The translations under genes and the position numbers were made by a program. Positions 56,796 to 64,000 of a stretch of 64,000 nt of DNA are shown here, piece by piece. Source of the DNA: JAFAHD01 sp963772515 (GTDB lineage: Bacteria > Vulcanimicrobiota > Vulcanimicrobiia > Eremiobacterales > Eremiobacteraceae). Under the pieces are notes generated by a model that saw only the letters and a program-made list of their open reading frames with translations, was not told the DNA's origin and ran no database searches. Within the stretch, counting starts at the first letter, position 1. The number at the start of each line of letters is the position of its first letter. Where the stretch lies: NCBI GenBank assembly GCA_963772515.1, contig CAVYXC010000002.1, positions 372,001-436,000 of the forward strand. Reading direction: 5' to 3'.

Positions 56796-57422
56796 GTGCG
56801 CTACATCGCCGCCCACCCCGACATCGTCCTGGCCGCGCTCGGCCAGCACATCTGGCTGAGCTTCGCAGCGCTGGTCGTCGCCTTGGCGTTCGCGATACCG
56901 GTGGGAGTCTTGGCCGCGCGTTCAAAGCTCGCACGCATGCCGATCTTCGCGCTGCTCGGCGCGATCTACACCATTCCGAGCCTTGCGCTGTTCGCGCTGC
57001 TCATACCCGCGCTGGGCTTGGGCTTCACGACCGCGCTCGTAGCGCTGGCCGCCTACGCGCAGATGATCCTGGTGCGCAACATCGCCGCCGGCATCAACGG
57101 CGTGGACCCGGCGGCGCGTGAGGCCGCGCGCGGCATGGGGATGGACGGGTGGCAGGTGTTCTGGAACGTGGAGCGGCCTTTGGCCATGCCGGTGGCGTTA
57201 GGCGGCGTGCGCATCGCTGCCGTATCGATCATCGGCATCGCCAACGTCGCGGCGTGGATCGACGCGGGCGGCCTTGGCACGCTCGTGCTCGGGGGCATCC
57301 AGGCGGATTATCCGGACAAGGCGGTCGCGGGTGCGCTGGTGTCGGCAGCGCTGGCTATGACGGTCGATTTCTTGTTGCGGCGGACAGAGGCTGCGTATCG
57401 CCGGCATCTGCCGGCCAGCTAG
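56796..57422 (+). CDS. OpuC-type betaine/choline ABC transporter permease (2)
   Basis: 208 residues from GTG 56796, one base after the ATPase stop. A second BPD permease: HIWLSFAALVVALAFAIPVG, LLGAIYTIPSLALFALLIPALG, EAA loop EAARGMGMDGWQVFWNVERPLAMPV and AAWIDAGGLGTLVLGGIQ. With permease (1) it completes a heterodimeric channel. Its stop codon overlaps that of the convergent egtD (CTAG). Confidence 0.92.
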   Translation: MRYIAAHPDIVLAALGQHIWLSFAALVVALAFAIPVGVLAARSKLARMPIFALLGAIYTIPSLALFALLIPALGLGFTTALVALAAYAQMILVRNIAAGINGVDPAAREAARGMGMDGWQVFWNVERPLAMPVALGGVRIAAVSIIGIANVAAWIDAGGLGTLVLGGIQADYPDKAVAGALVSAALAMTVDFLLRRTEAAYRRHLPAS

Positions 57423-58351
57423 CGCGCGAGCAGCAGATTCGACGTGAACGTGTTCTCCGGATCTTTCCAGGTCTTGGCCACGTCGAAGCCGGTCGCGTTG
57501 GCCAACGCTTTGATCTGATCGGCGTCGTATTTGTACGACGACTCGGTGTGGATGCTCTCGCCCGGCTCGAAGCGGACGTCCATGCCAAGCTGGTCGATCG
57601 CGACGTCCTGCACCGTGTCGCTGATGAGATGCATCTCGACGCGCCCTTCGGCGGCGTTGTACGAGGCGCGGTGACGGAAGGCGTCGAGATCGAAATGCCC
57701 GCCCAGCTCGCGGTTGATCCGCAAGAGCAGATTCTTGTTGAATGCGGCGGTGACGCCCAGCTTATCGTTGTAGGCGCCTTCGATGATCGCGATGTCCTTC
57801 TTCATGTCCGCGCCCATGAGCAGCGAGTCGCCTGGGCGCAGGGTGTCGCGCACGGCGCGCAGCGTGCGCGCCGCTTCGTAAGGCTCGAAGTTGCCGATGT
57901 TGGAGCCGAGGAACAGCACGAGCGTGCGCTCGACGCCGTTGCGCGAGAAGCGGCGCAGCCCCTCGTGGTAATCGGCGACCTGGGGATCCACCGTGATCGC
58001 CGGATATTCGGCGTTGAGCGCGTGCACCGTCTGGTCGAGCGCCGATCGCGAGATGTCGATGGGACTGTAGCGCAACGCCCCTTGGCGCGCGAGCGCCGCA
58101 TCGAGGAGCAAGCGCGTCTTGGTGGCCGTGCCGCTGCCCAGCTCGACGATCTCGAGCGAGTCTCCGACAGACGCGATGATGTCGCGCGCGTGCGCGCGCA
58201 GAATCGACGCCTCGGCGCGGGTGAGGTAGTACTCGGGCAAAAGGCAGATGACTTCGAAGAGCGCCGATCCAAGGTCGTCGTACAGGTATTTGGTCGGCAA
58301 CGTCTTCGGGTGCGCGCTTAGCCCGGCGCGGACCTCATCCCCCAAACTCAT
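57419..58351 (-). CDS. egtD: L-histidine N-alpha-methyltransferase (EgtD), hercynine synthesis
   Basis: A SAM-dependent enzyme that trimethylates histidine to hercynine, the first step of ergothioneine synthesis. 310 residues, close to mycobacterial EgtD (~320). Recognised features: PTKYLYDDLGSALFEVICLLPEYYLTRAE (split), ELGSGTATKTRLLLDA (SAM site), LGSNIGNFEPYEA (Asn154, histidine binding), YNDKLGVTAAFNKNLLLRIN, and Glu270/Ser272 in IHTESSYKY, matching the specificity pair of EgtD. egtB and egtC are not in the window. It ends against the betaine-type ABC importer operon. Confidence 0.92.
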   Translation of the reverse strand: MSLGDEVRAGLSAHPKTLPTKYLYDDLGSALFEVICLLPEYYLTRAEASILRAHARDIIASVGDSLEIVELGSGTATKTRLLLDAALARQGALRYSPIDISRSALDQTVHALNAEYPAITVDPQVADYHEGLRRFSRNGVERTLVLFLGSNIGNFEPYEAARTLRAVRDTLRPGDSLLMGADMKKDIAIIEGAYNDKLGVTAAFNKNLLLRINRELGGHFDLDAFRHRASYNAAEGRVEMHLISDTVQDVAIDQLGMDVRFEPGESIHTESSYKYDADQIKALANATGFDVAKTWKDPENTFTSNLLLAR

Positions 58352-58400
58352 CGCCGCTGGTTCTCGCCTCGTCCACCGAACCCGGCCCGCTTGCGGGACG

Positions 58401-58886
58401 CTACAGCGAGCCTGTGAGCGGCGGCTGCATGGTCACGCTGGATAACCGCCAACCTTCGGGAGTTCTGACGGCACGTTCATACACGACAGAGCTCGTCACG
58501 AAAGTGTCCTGATTGGGGATGTCTTCCTTGAACTGCACGGGCAGCGTCACGTCGGCCGCGTCCGGACCGACCAGCCGGATGTTAAGCGAACCATAATCCG
58601 GCAGCACGCTCCACGAGCCCGATTGGTACATCGCGGCGAGCCGACTCACGGCGGCGTCGTGGCCCTGCAGCGTCACGGGGCCGTCGGCCCACGTGAATGC
58701 CGGCGAATCGAGCAGCAGTGCGCCGATCACGTCGAGATCGTGCGAGTTCTGGGCGTCGTTGAAACGCACGACGAGCGCACGCACGTCCTGCCAGGCTTTT
58801 GGCGGATCAGCCTGCGCACGAGCGGGCTGAGCCCAGGCCGACGCCAGCGCGAGACAGGCGAACATGGCAAATACGATTTTCTTCAT
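58401..58886 (-). CDS. Secreted SnoaL/NTF2-like protein
   Basis: 161 residues with a Sec signal peptide (KIVFAMFACLALASAWAQPARA). The mature part looks like an NTF2-fold small domain: VRALVVRFNDAQNSHDLDVI, AFTWADGPVTLQGHDAAVSRL, VTLPVQFKEDIPNQDTF and a closing WRLSSVTMQPP. SnoaL-like proteins of this sort (often annotated as nuclear transport factor 2 family) cover many activities, so no reaction is proposed. Confidence 0.85.
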   Translation of the reverse strand: MKKIVFAMFACLALASAWAQPARAQADPPKAWQDVRALVVRFNDAQNSHDLDVIGALLLDSPAFTWADGPVTLQGHDAAVSRLAAMYQSGSWSVLPDYGSLNIRLVGPDAADVTLPVQFKEDIPNQDTFVTSSVVYERAVRTPEGWRLSSVTMQPPLTGSL

Positions 58887-58958
58887 ATCAGCCTTGTACC
58901 CAGACGCAACACGTTTGAGGACGAGGCTGACTGGGAAATGGGTCGCTCCGGGTGCCTC

Positions 58959-59435
58959 TTAGACCGCCGCGTCGTCGAATGTCTTGTTGAAGACGTAGAA
59001 GCGTTCGTCTCGCACGTAGCCTTCCGACGCATAGAGCGCCTGGGCGGTTTTGTTGTCGAAGGCCGTGCTGAGGGTCAGACCGGCGGCGCCCGTCTCGCGC
59101 GCGTGCTGCTCGGCGCGCCGCATCAGCTGCCGGCCGATGCCGGTCTTGCGCGATCCAGGATGGACGTACAGATCGTTGAGGAGCCAGAAGCTGCGCATGC
59201 CGACAGACAAGAAAAGCGGATATAGGTGCACGAAGCCGACCGGATCATCGCCGGCGAACGCGATGAACAAGGCGGATTCGCGCCGGGTCCAGCGCTCGCG
59301 GAGGAACGCGTGAGCGCCTGCCGGGTCGGACGGCGCCTTGTAGAAGACGCGATAGGCGTCGAACAGCGGTGCCACCTGGCGGATGTCGTTCTCCGACGCC
59401 GCCGGCCTGATCCGGATGGAACCACCGTGGCTCAG
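58959..59435 (-). CDS. GNAT-family N-acetyltransferase
   Basis: About 158 residues. GNAT fold: IRIRPAASENDIRQVAPLFDAY at the start, FIAFAGDDPVGFVHLYPLF, LNDLYVHPGSRKTGIGRQLMRRAEQHAR (split; the R-x2-G-x-G/A acetyl-CoA site) and LSTAFDNKTAQALYASEGY. The substrate is unknown. No ATG, GTG or TTG fits the start. The most economical choice is CTG at 59433-59435, which overlaps the cytochrome stop as CTGA; ATC at 59417 is another. The long open frame upstream is a shadow of the cytochrome gene. Probably co-transcribed with the SorAB-like pair. Confidence 0.85.
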   Translation of the reverse strand: MSHGGSIRIRPAASENDIRQVAPLFDAYRVFYKAPSDPAGAHAFLRERWTRRESALFIAFAGDDPVGFVHLYPLFLSVGMRSFWLLNDLYVHPGSRKTGIGRQLMRRAEQHARETGAAGLTLSTAFDNKTAQALYASEGYVRDERFYVFNKTFDDAAV

Positions 59436-59767
59436 CTCTGCTTGCCGTTCTGCGACACGAGGTAGTCGACGAGCAACGGGATGTCCGCGTCCGCGATGGG
59501 GGCGCCGTAGGCCTTTTGCATCTTCGTCACTTCGGCCGTCCACTGCGCTTTGGTCAGCGGGGGCTGCGTATACACGTAGTCCGCCGAGTGGCAGATCGTG
59601 CATTTCGCCTGAGCAAGCGCGGCGTTGGGACCGTCCTTGAACGTGTTGTCCGGCGGCGGCAACGTGATGGAGCCGTTCGGGTCGGCGCGCGTCATGCCGA
59701 CGCCCGCGACCACCAGCGCCGCTGCCAACGTCAGCGTCAGGACTGCGAGCTTCTTTATCATGATCAT
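59432..59767 (-). CDS. Small c-type cytochrome, SorB-like
   Basis: 111 residues with a signal peptide (LAVLTLTLAAALVVAGVGMTRA). One heme attachment motif CTICH sits at ~56-60, and a late methionine (TKMQKAYG) may be the axial ligand. Directly downstream of and overlapping (ATGA) the sulfite-oxidase gene, it fits SorB, the cytochrome that takes electrons from SorA. LPPPDNTFKDGPNAALAQ also resembles SorB-type sequence. Confidence 0.88.
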   Translation of the reverse strand: MIMIKKLAVLTLTLAAALVVAGVGMTRADPNGSITLPPPDNTFKDGPNAALAQAKCTICHSADYVYTQPPLTKAQWTAEVTKMQKAYGAPIADADIPLLVDYLVSQNGKQS

Positions 59768-60984
59768 GCCGATGCCTCCACACGGACCGTCTCGACAGTG
59801 TTGCGCAGATAGCCGCCTGGATTCCAGACGGGATTATCCAAGCGTTGCGCCTCACCGATAGTGTTCATCGCCAATGACGCGAGCGTGTATCGCTTCCCGA
59901 CTTGCGGCGTGAAGCGCGCTTGCCATGGCCGGAATGCGTATTTGCCGTAGTCCTTGCCGAGCGTGGCTGGCGTCCAATGCGCTCCGCCGTCCGACGAGAA
60001 CAAGACGCTTTGAATGCCATACCCGCTGTCGAAAGCGATGCCGTTGACCGTCAGCGCGCTACCGGGCGCGACGCGTGCGCCGTCCGCGAGACTAGTAATG
60101 AACGAGCGCACGACAAGACGATTGATCGGCACGGTCTTGACCGTCGTGCCGGGCTGCTGACAGCCGCACGGATCCGCCGGGATCCGATACGCGGTTTTCA
60201 TCCAGAAGTTCTGATCGGGCTCGGCGATCACTTCGATATCGTTGAGCATCTTCACCCAATAGGTAGCGAAGTACCCGGGCACGATCAGACGCACCGGATA
60301 CCCGTTGAGCACCGGCAGATCTGCACCATTCATCGAATATGCGACGATCACGTCATCGCCGGTCGCGACGTCGACGTCGAGCGCCTTGATGAAGTCCGGC
60401 GTCGTCGGGAGCACCGGCGTCTCCGCGCCGTTGAACCGGACCTGGACCGCTCCATCCCGCATCCCGGCCTTGGCGAGGATGTCCTTGAGCCGTACGCCCT
60501 TCCACACCGCGTTGCCCATCGCGCCGTTTGCCCACTGGCCGCCTGGCGTGCGCGGGTTGAACAAACCGCGGCTGTTGCCCGAGCACTCGCACACCGCAGC
60601 TATTTCGACCGAATCGAACCCGGTCTTCAGATCGGCGACGCTGAGCTGCAGCGGCGTTCCGACCAGGCCGTGGACATTGATGCGAAATGCGTTGACATCG
60701 ACGTCGGTCGGTACGCCCGCAAGATGCCAGCGCACGAAAAACGCATCATTGGGCGTGAACTCACCGTCGTTGAAGATCGAAAACGGCGTCTCGAGCTGCA
60801 CGGGTCGAGTGGTCAGGACGATCAGGGGCCGCTTTTGCGGATATGCGGCCAGCGGCCGGACGCCGTTGGCGAAGGGAAGCGTCACCGTTTGCGCGAGCGC
60901 GGGGGCGCCGCGTAGCAGCGCGCCGCCGAATACCGCACCACCAATGAGGAACTCGCGCCGACGCATGCCTGGAAGATGTGCCAT
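59764..60984 (-). CDS. SorA-like sulfite dehydrogenase, molybdopterin subunit
   Basis: 406 residues exported folded: twin-arginine signal RRREFLIGGAVFGGALLRG. The sulfite-oxidase-fold domain follows, with FNDGEFTPNDAFFVRWHLAG, VEIAAVCECSGNSRGLFNPR containing the molybdenum-ligating cysteine (C134), GGQWANGAMGNAVWKGVRL, GYPVRLIVPGYFATYWVKML and a C-terminal dimerisation (Ig-like) domain. It oxidises sulfite to sulfate in the periplasm and reduces the neighbouring cytochrome. ATG 60984 has GAGGAGGT seven bases upstream. Sulfite may come from organosulfur breakdown. Confidence 0.92.
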   Translation of the reverse strand: MAHLPGMRRREFLIGGAVFGGALLRGAPALAQTVTLPFANGVRPLAAYPQKRPLIVLTTRPVQLETPFSIFNDGEFTPNDAFFVRWHLAGVPTDVDVNAFRINVHGLVGTPLQLSVADLKTGFDSVEIAAVCECSGNSRGLFNPRTPGGQWANGAMGNAVWKGVRLKDILAKAGMRDGAVQVRFNGAETPVLPTTPDFIKALDVDVATGDDVIVAYSMNGADLPVLNGYPVRLIVPGYFATYWVKMLNDIEVIAEPDQNFWMKTAYRIPADPCGCQQPGTTVKTVPINRLVVRSFITSLADGARVAPGSALTVNGIAFDSGYGIQSVLFSSDGGAHWTPATLGKDYGKYAFRPWQARFTPQVGKRYTLASLAMNTIGEAQRLDNPVWNPGGYLRNTVETVRVEASA

Positions 60985-61226
60985 CGCTGGACCTCCTCTC
61001 ACGGTATCGTCACCGTTTCGCGTCGCCGCCAATGGCAGCTTTCGAAGGCGGGACGCCGATAGCCGTCGGCGAGGCGCCGTGATCGCCGCCAGCATGTCGG
61101 GCGTTCCTGCCGTGCGTTCGAGGTGCGGGAAGCGCTCGCCCCCGTGATAGTCGATTGAGATCAGCGAGAACGTCTTGCCGCTTTGCGCGATGAGGGTGAT
61201 CGGCGTGGCCGTGCGCGACGACTCTC
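60985..61226. other. Intergenic region with a protein-like open stretch but no start
   Basis: 242 bases between glutamate dehydrogenase and the sulfite dehydrogenase gene. It holds the SorA ribosome binding site. On the minus strand a frame directly continuous with SorA upstream reads TATPITLIAQSGKTFSLISI then DYHGGERFPHLERTAGTPDM, looking more protein-like than random shadow, but no ATG, GTG or TTG precedes it. It could be a gene remnant or chance. Confidence 0.3.
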
Positions 61227-62504
<1,278 letters not shown>

Positions 62505-62542
62505 GAACCCCCCTTTGCGCATAGGACGCTCATTTGAGTGCG

Positions 62543-62626
62543 TGCCGAAGACAGGACTTGAACCTGCACGTCCTTTCGGACACAAGTACCTGAAACTTGC
62601 GCGTCTGCCAGTTTCGCCACTTCGGC
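62543..62626 (-). tRNA. tRNA-Leu, anticodon CAG
   Basis: An 84-base class II tRNA. Acceptor GCCGAAG pairs with CTTCGGC, discriminator A. The anticodon stem CAAGT / ACTTG closes loop TTCAGGT, anticodon CAG (leucine, CUG). A long variable arm (GTCC-GAAA-GGAC) and the T-arm with GGTTCAAGTCC are present, as in leucine tRNAs. CCA is not encoded. Upstream of glutamate dehydrogenase on the same strand. Confidence 0.95.
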
Positions 62627-62705
62627 TTGAGGACGTGAATGGTTTTCCTCACGGCCCTTTAACGCCTGCCGGAGACGCCGCTGTGCAGCGTCACGTTCAC
62701 TCTAC

Positions 62706-63233
62706 ATGAAGGTGTTTTCTCGCATGACTGCTCGCTCGCTCCTCGCCGCCACAGTCCTCGCGCTGACGGGCGTCCCCGCGTTCGCGGCGCAAGCGGTTCC
62801 ATACTTACCCGTGCAGCACGATGCAGCCGTCATTTTGGAGACAGGCTCGACCAATGCGCTCGGCTATCGTATCGTCGTGCAGCGCAGCGGTGCCGCTGAG
62901 TATATCGAAGGCGCGGTTCGCCGGACGACCACGCTGCGCGGGAGCACCACGGCTAATTTCTTCGCCGATCTCAAGGCTGCGATGCCGCTGTCGACGCTGC
63001 CGGCCGCACGTTGCATGAAAAGCGCATCGTTTGGCAGCTCGACGTTCAGCTGGTGGCGCGGCCAGCGATCGCCCGATCTGCAATGCGTCGCCGATCCTCG
63101 CGCCACCGCGCTGTATTCGGATGTCAAGACGATCGCCGTCGAGCTCGGTCTAGGACAGCGCGTGATCCCGCCGCTGCCAAACGAACCGCGCCGCCCGATG
63201 CCCGAGCCCAGCCCGACGTCGTCGCCGCAGTAG
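62706..63233 (+). CDS. Small secreted protein of unknown function
   Basis: 175 residues. Signal peptide (SLLAATVLALTGVPAFAAQA), then a compact ~110-residue domain: LETGSTNALGYRIVVQRSGAAEY, NFFADLKAAMPLSTLP, CMKSASFGSSTFSWWRGQRSPDLQC (split), with two cysteines that could form a disulfide, and a Pro-rich end (PPLPNEPRRPMPEP). I recognise no family. ATG at 62706, or 62724. No ribosome binding site is obvious. Confidence 0.75.
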   Translation: MKVFSRMTARSLLAATVLALTGVPAFAAQAVPYLPVQHDAAVILETGSTNALGYRIVVQRSGAAEYIEGAVRRTTTLRGSTTANFFADLKAAMPLSTLPAARCMKSASFGSSTFSWWRGQRSPDLQCVADPRATALYSDVKTIAVELGLGQRVIPPLPNEPRRPMPEPSPTSSPQ

Positions 63234-63239
63234 CCGCCT

Positions 63240-64000
63240 TTAGAATTCGGTTCCGCTCGTGAAGTTGAAGTCGTGGATGCACGCGGCCGGCAGCACGTGG
63301 CTCTCGCTGCGCACCAGCTCGCTGGCGAGCTCGCAGCGCCCGAGCGCGCCGACGATCGATTCGTTGAAGCGCATGTTCTTCAAACCGTGTTCGATGCGGC
63401 CGTTCTGTATGAGGAAGAGACCGTCGCGGGTCATCCCCGTGATCACCGTCTGCTTCTGATCGACCAGCCTGATGTACCAGGTCCGCGACACGAGCACGCC
63501 TTTCTCGACGCCGGCGATGATGTCGGCCAGCGAACGCGGTCCAGGATGGACGACGACGTTGAGCGGGAGCGGTCCCTCAGGGTTGGGCGCCGGCAGCGCG
63601 TGGCCGGTGTTCACGTGGTCGAGCTTTGCCGCGTAGTAGGAGTCGTACACGACGTCTTTGGCGATGCCGCTCTCGATCAGCGTGACCGGCCAGCGAGGCG
63701 CTCCTTCGAAGTCGAACGGAATGCCAAGCCCGAGCAGTTGCGTGAAATCGTCGCGGATCGAGACGTTCGTCCCCATCACCCGTTCGCCGAGCTTGCCGCT
63801 CATGAACGACGAGCCTTGCTCGAAGGGCTGCGCGCCGAACGCGATCCAGGACAAATAGATGAGGAATTCCCGAAACGCCGGCGGCTCGAGGATGACGGTG
63901 TACTTGCCCGGCTCGAGCACGCGGGGCTCGGCGCCGTCGACCGCTTTGCGCGCGGCGCGTTCGGCAAGCGCTTCCGGCAAGAGATCGGCGAAGCGGCGCG
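63240..64000 (-). CDS. TldD/PmbA (TldE)-family protein, C-terminal part, cut by window edge
   Basis: The last ~253 residues of a member of the TldD/TldE metalloprotease family, which works as a heterodimer on peptide substrates (microcin or antitoxin maturation in E. coli). Visible are SSFMSGKLGERVMGTNVSIRDD, FEGAPRWPVTLIESGIAKDV, HVNTGHALPAPNPEGPLPLN, GPRSLADIIAGVEKGVLV and WYIRLVDQKQTVITGMTRDG, the C-terminal barrel typical of PmbA/TldE-like members. The zinc-binding residues of TldD lie nearer the N-terminus, outside the window. The frame stays open through the right edge with no stop. Confidence 0.88.
   Translation of the reverse strand, partial: RRFADLLPEALAERAARKAVDGAEPRVLEPGKYTVILEPPAFREFLIYLSWIAFGAQPFEQGSSFMSGKLGERVMGTNVSIRDDFTQLLGLGIPFDFEGAPRWPVTLIESGIAKDVVYDSYYAAKLDHVNTGHALPAPNPEGPLPLNVVVHPGPRSLADIIAGVEKGVLVSRTWYIRLVDQKQTVITGMTRDGLFLIQNGRIEHGLKNMRFNESIVGALGRCELASELVRSESHVLPAACIHDFNFTSGTEF

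Overview
The window is a gene-dense, visibly GC-rich bacterial chromosome segment. It encodes about 60 proteins and one tRNA. I see no insertion sequence, phage or CRISPR array. It comes from a diderm with lipopolysaccharide-type outer-membrane assembly: LptF/G-type permease, LptD-like and LptC-like proteins, Lnt, and many lipoproteins. The peptidoglycan is predicted to be meso-DAP type, because MurE carries a DNPR motif. The mix of a high-GC diderm dcw cluster, CIRCE-controlled groESL, selenocysteine formate dehydrogenase and abundant small lipoproteins would fit an uncultivated lineage such as Candidatus Eremiobacterota (WPS-2). That placement is an inference; no 16S rRNA gene is present.

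Layout. 1-1381: groEL (cut by the window edge) and groES on the minus strand, with a textbook promoter and CIRCE operator; alr and a CPA1 Na+/H+ antiporter diverge on the plus strand. 3773-8458 (minus): murC-murB-ddl, a HAD phosphatase and a Tim44-like zinc-ribbon protein. 8635-11447: an NHL-repeat lipoprotein (plus) and an S9 peptidase (minus), which split the dcw cluster. 11462-23597 (minus): mraZ-rsmH-ftsL-ftsI-murE-murF-mraY-murD-ftsW-murG. These genes are mostly coupled by ATGA/GTGA overlaps and are driven by a promoter overlapping four 10-bp MraZ boxes. murF carries an unusual C-terminal domain resembling F420-0:glutamate ligase. 23706-25400: a thioredoxin-TPR fusion. 25551-33080: zinc-ribbon protein, lytic transglycosylase lipoprotein, lptF-lptD, an antisense lipoprotein, lnt-lptC. 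33034-36181: PGI/PMI isomerase, KGG-repeat stress protein, a secreted unknown and a polysaccharide deacetylase. 36196-41683 (minus): polA-mutM-rpsA and coaE. 41702-46112: a lipoprotein, a FAD oxidoreductase and a CPBP protease that diverge across a pair of palindromic operators, DUF72 and M14-like proteins, and a ferredoxin.

46122-50906 (minus): a three-subunit formate dehydrogenase whose catalytic gene is interrupted by an in-frame UGA read as selenocysteine, followed by an E. coli-like SECIS hairpin. 51094-53662: an EAL-CBS-GGDEF signalling protein and a PilZ protein. 53595-57422: a phosphoribosyltransferase, then a complete OpuC-type betaine ABC importer, convergent with egtD (hercynine synthesis). 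58401-60984 (minus): an NTF2-like secreted protein, and a SorAB-like sulfite dehydrogenase pair with a GNAT gene. 61227-62626 (minus): tRNA-Leu(CAG) and glutamate dehydrogenase. 62706-64000: a small secreted protein and the C-terminal part of a TldD/PmbA-family protein.

Functional themes are cell-wall precursor synthesis and division, outer-membrane biogenesis, respiratory oxidation of small donors (formate, sulfite), and stress or osmoprotection (GroESL, KGG, OpuC, EgtD). No intergenic stretch exceeds about 250 bases. In high-GC DNA of this kind most long antisense reading frames are shadows, and they were left out.
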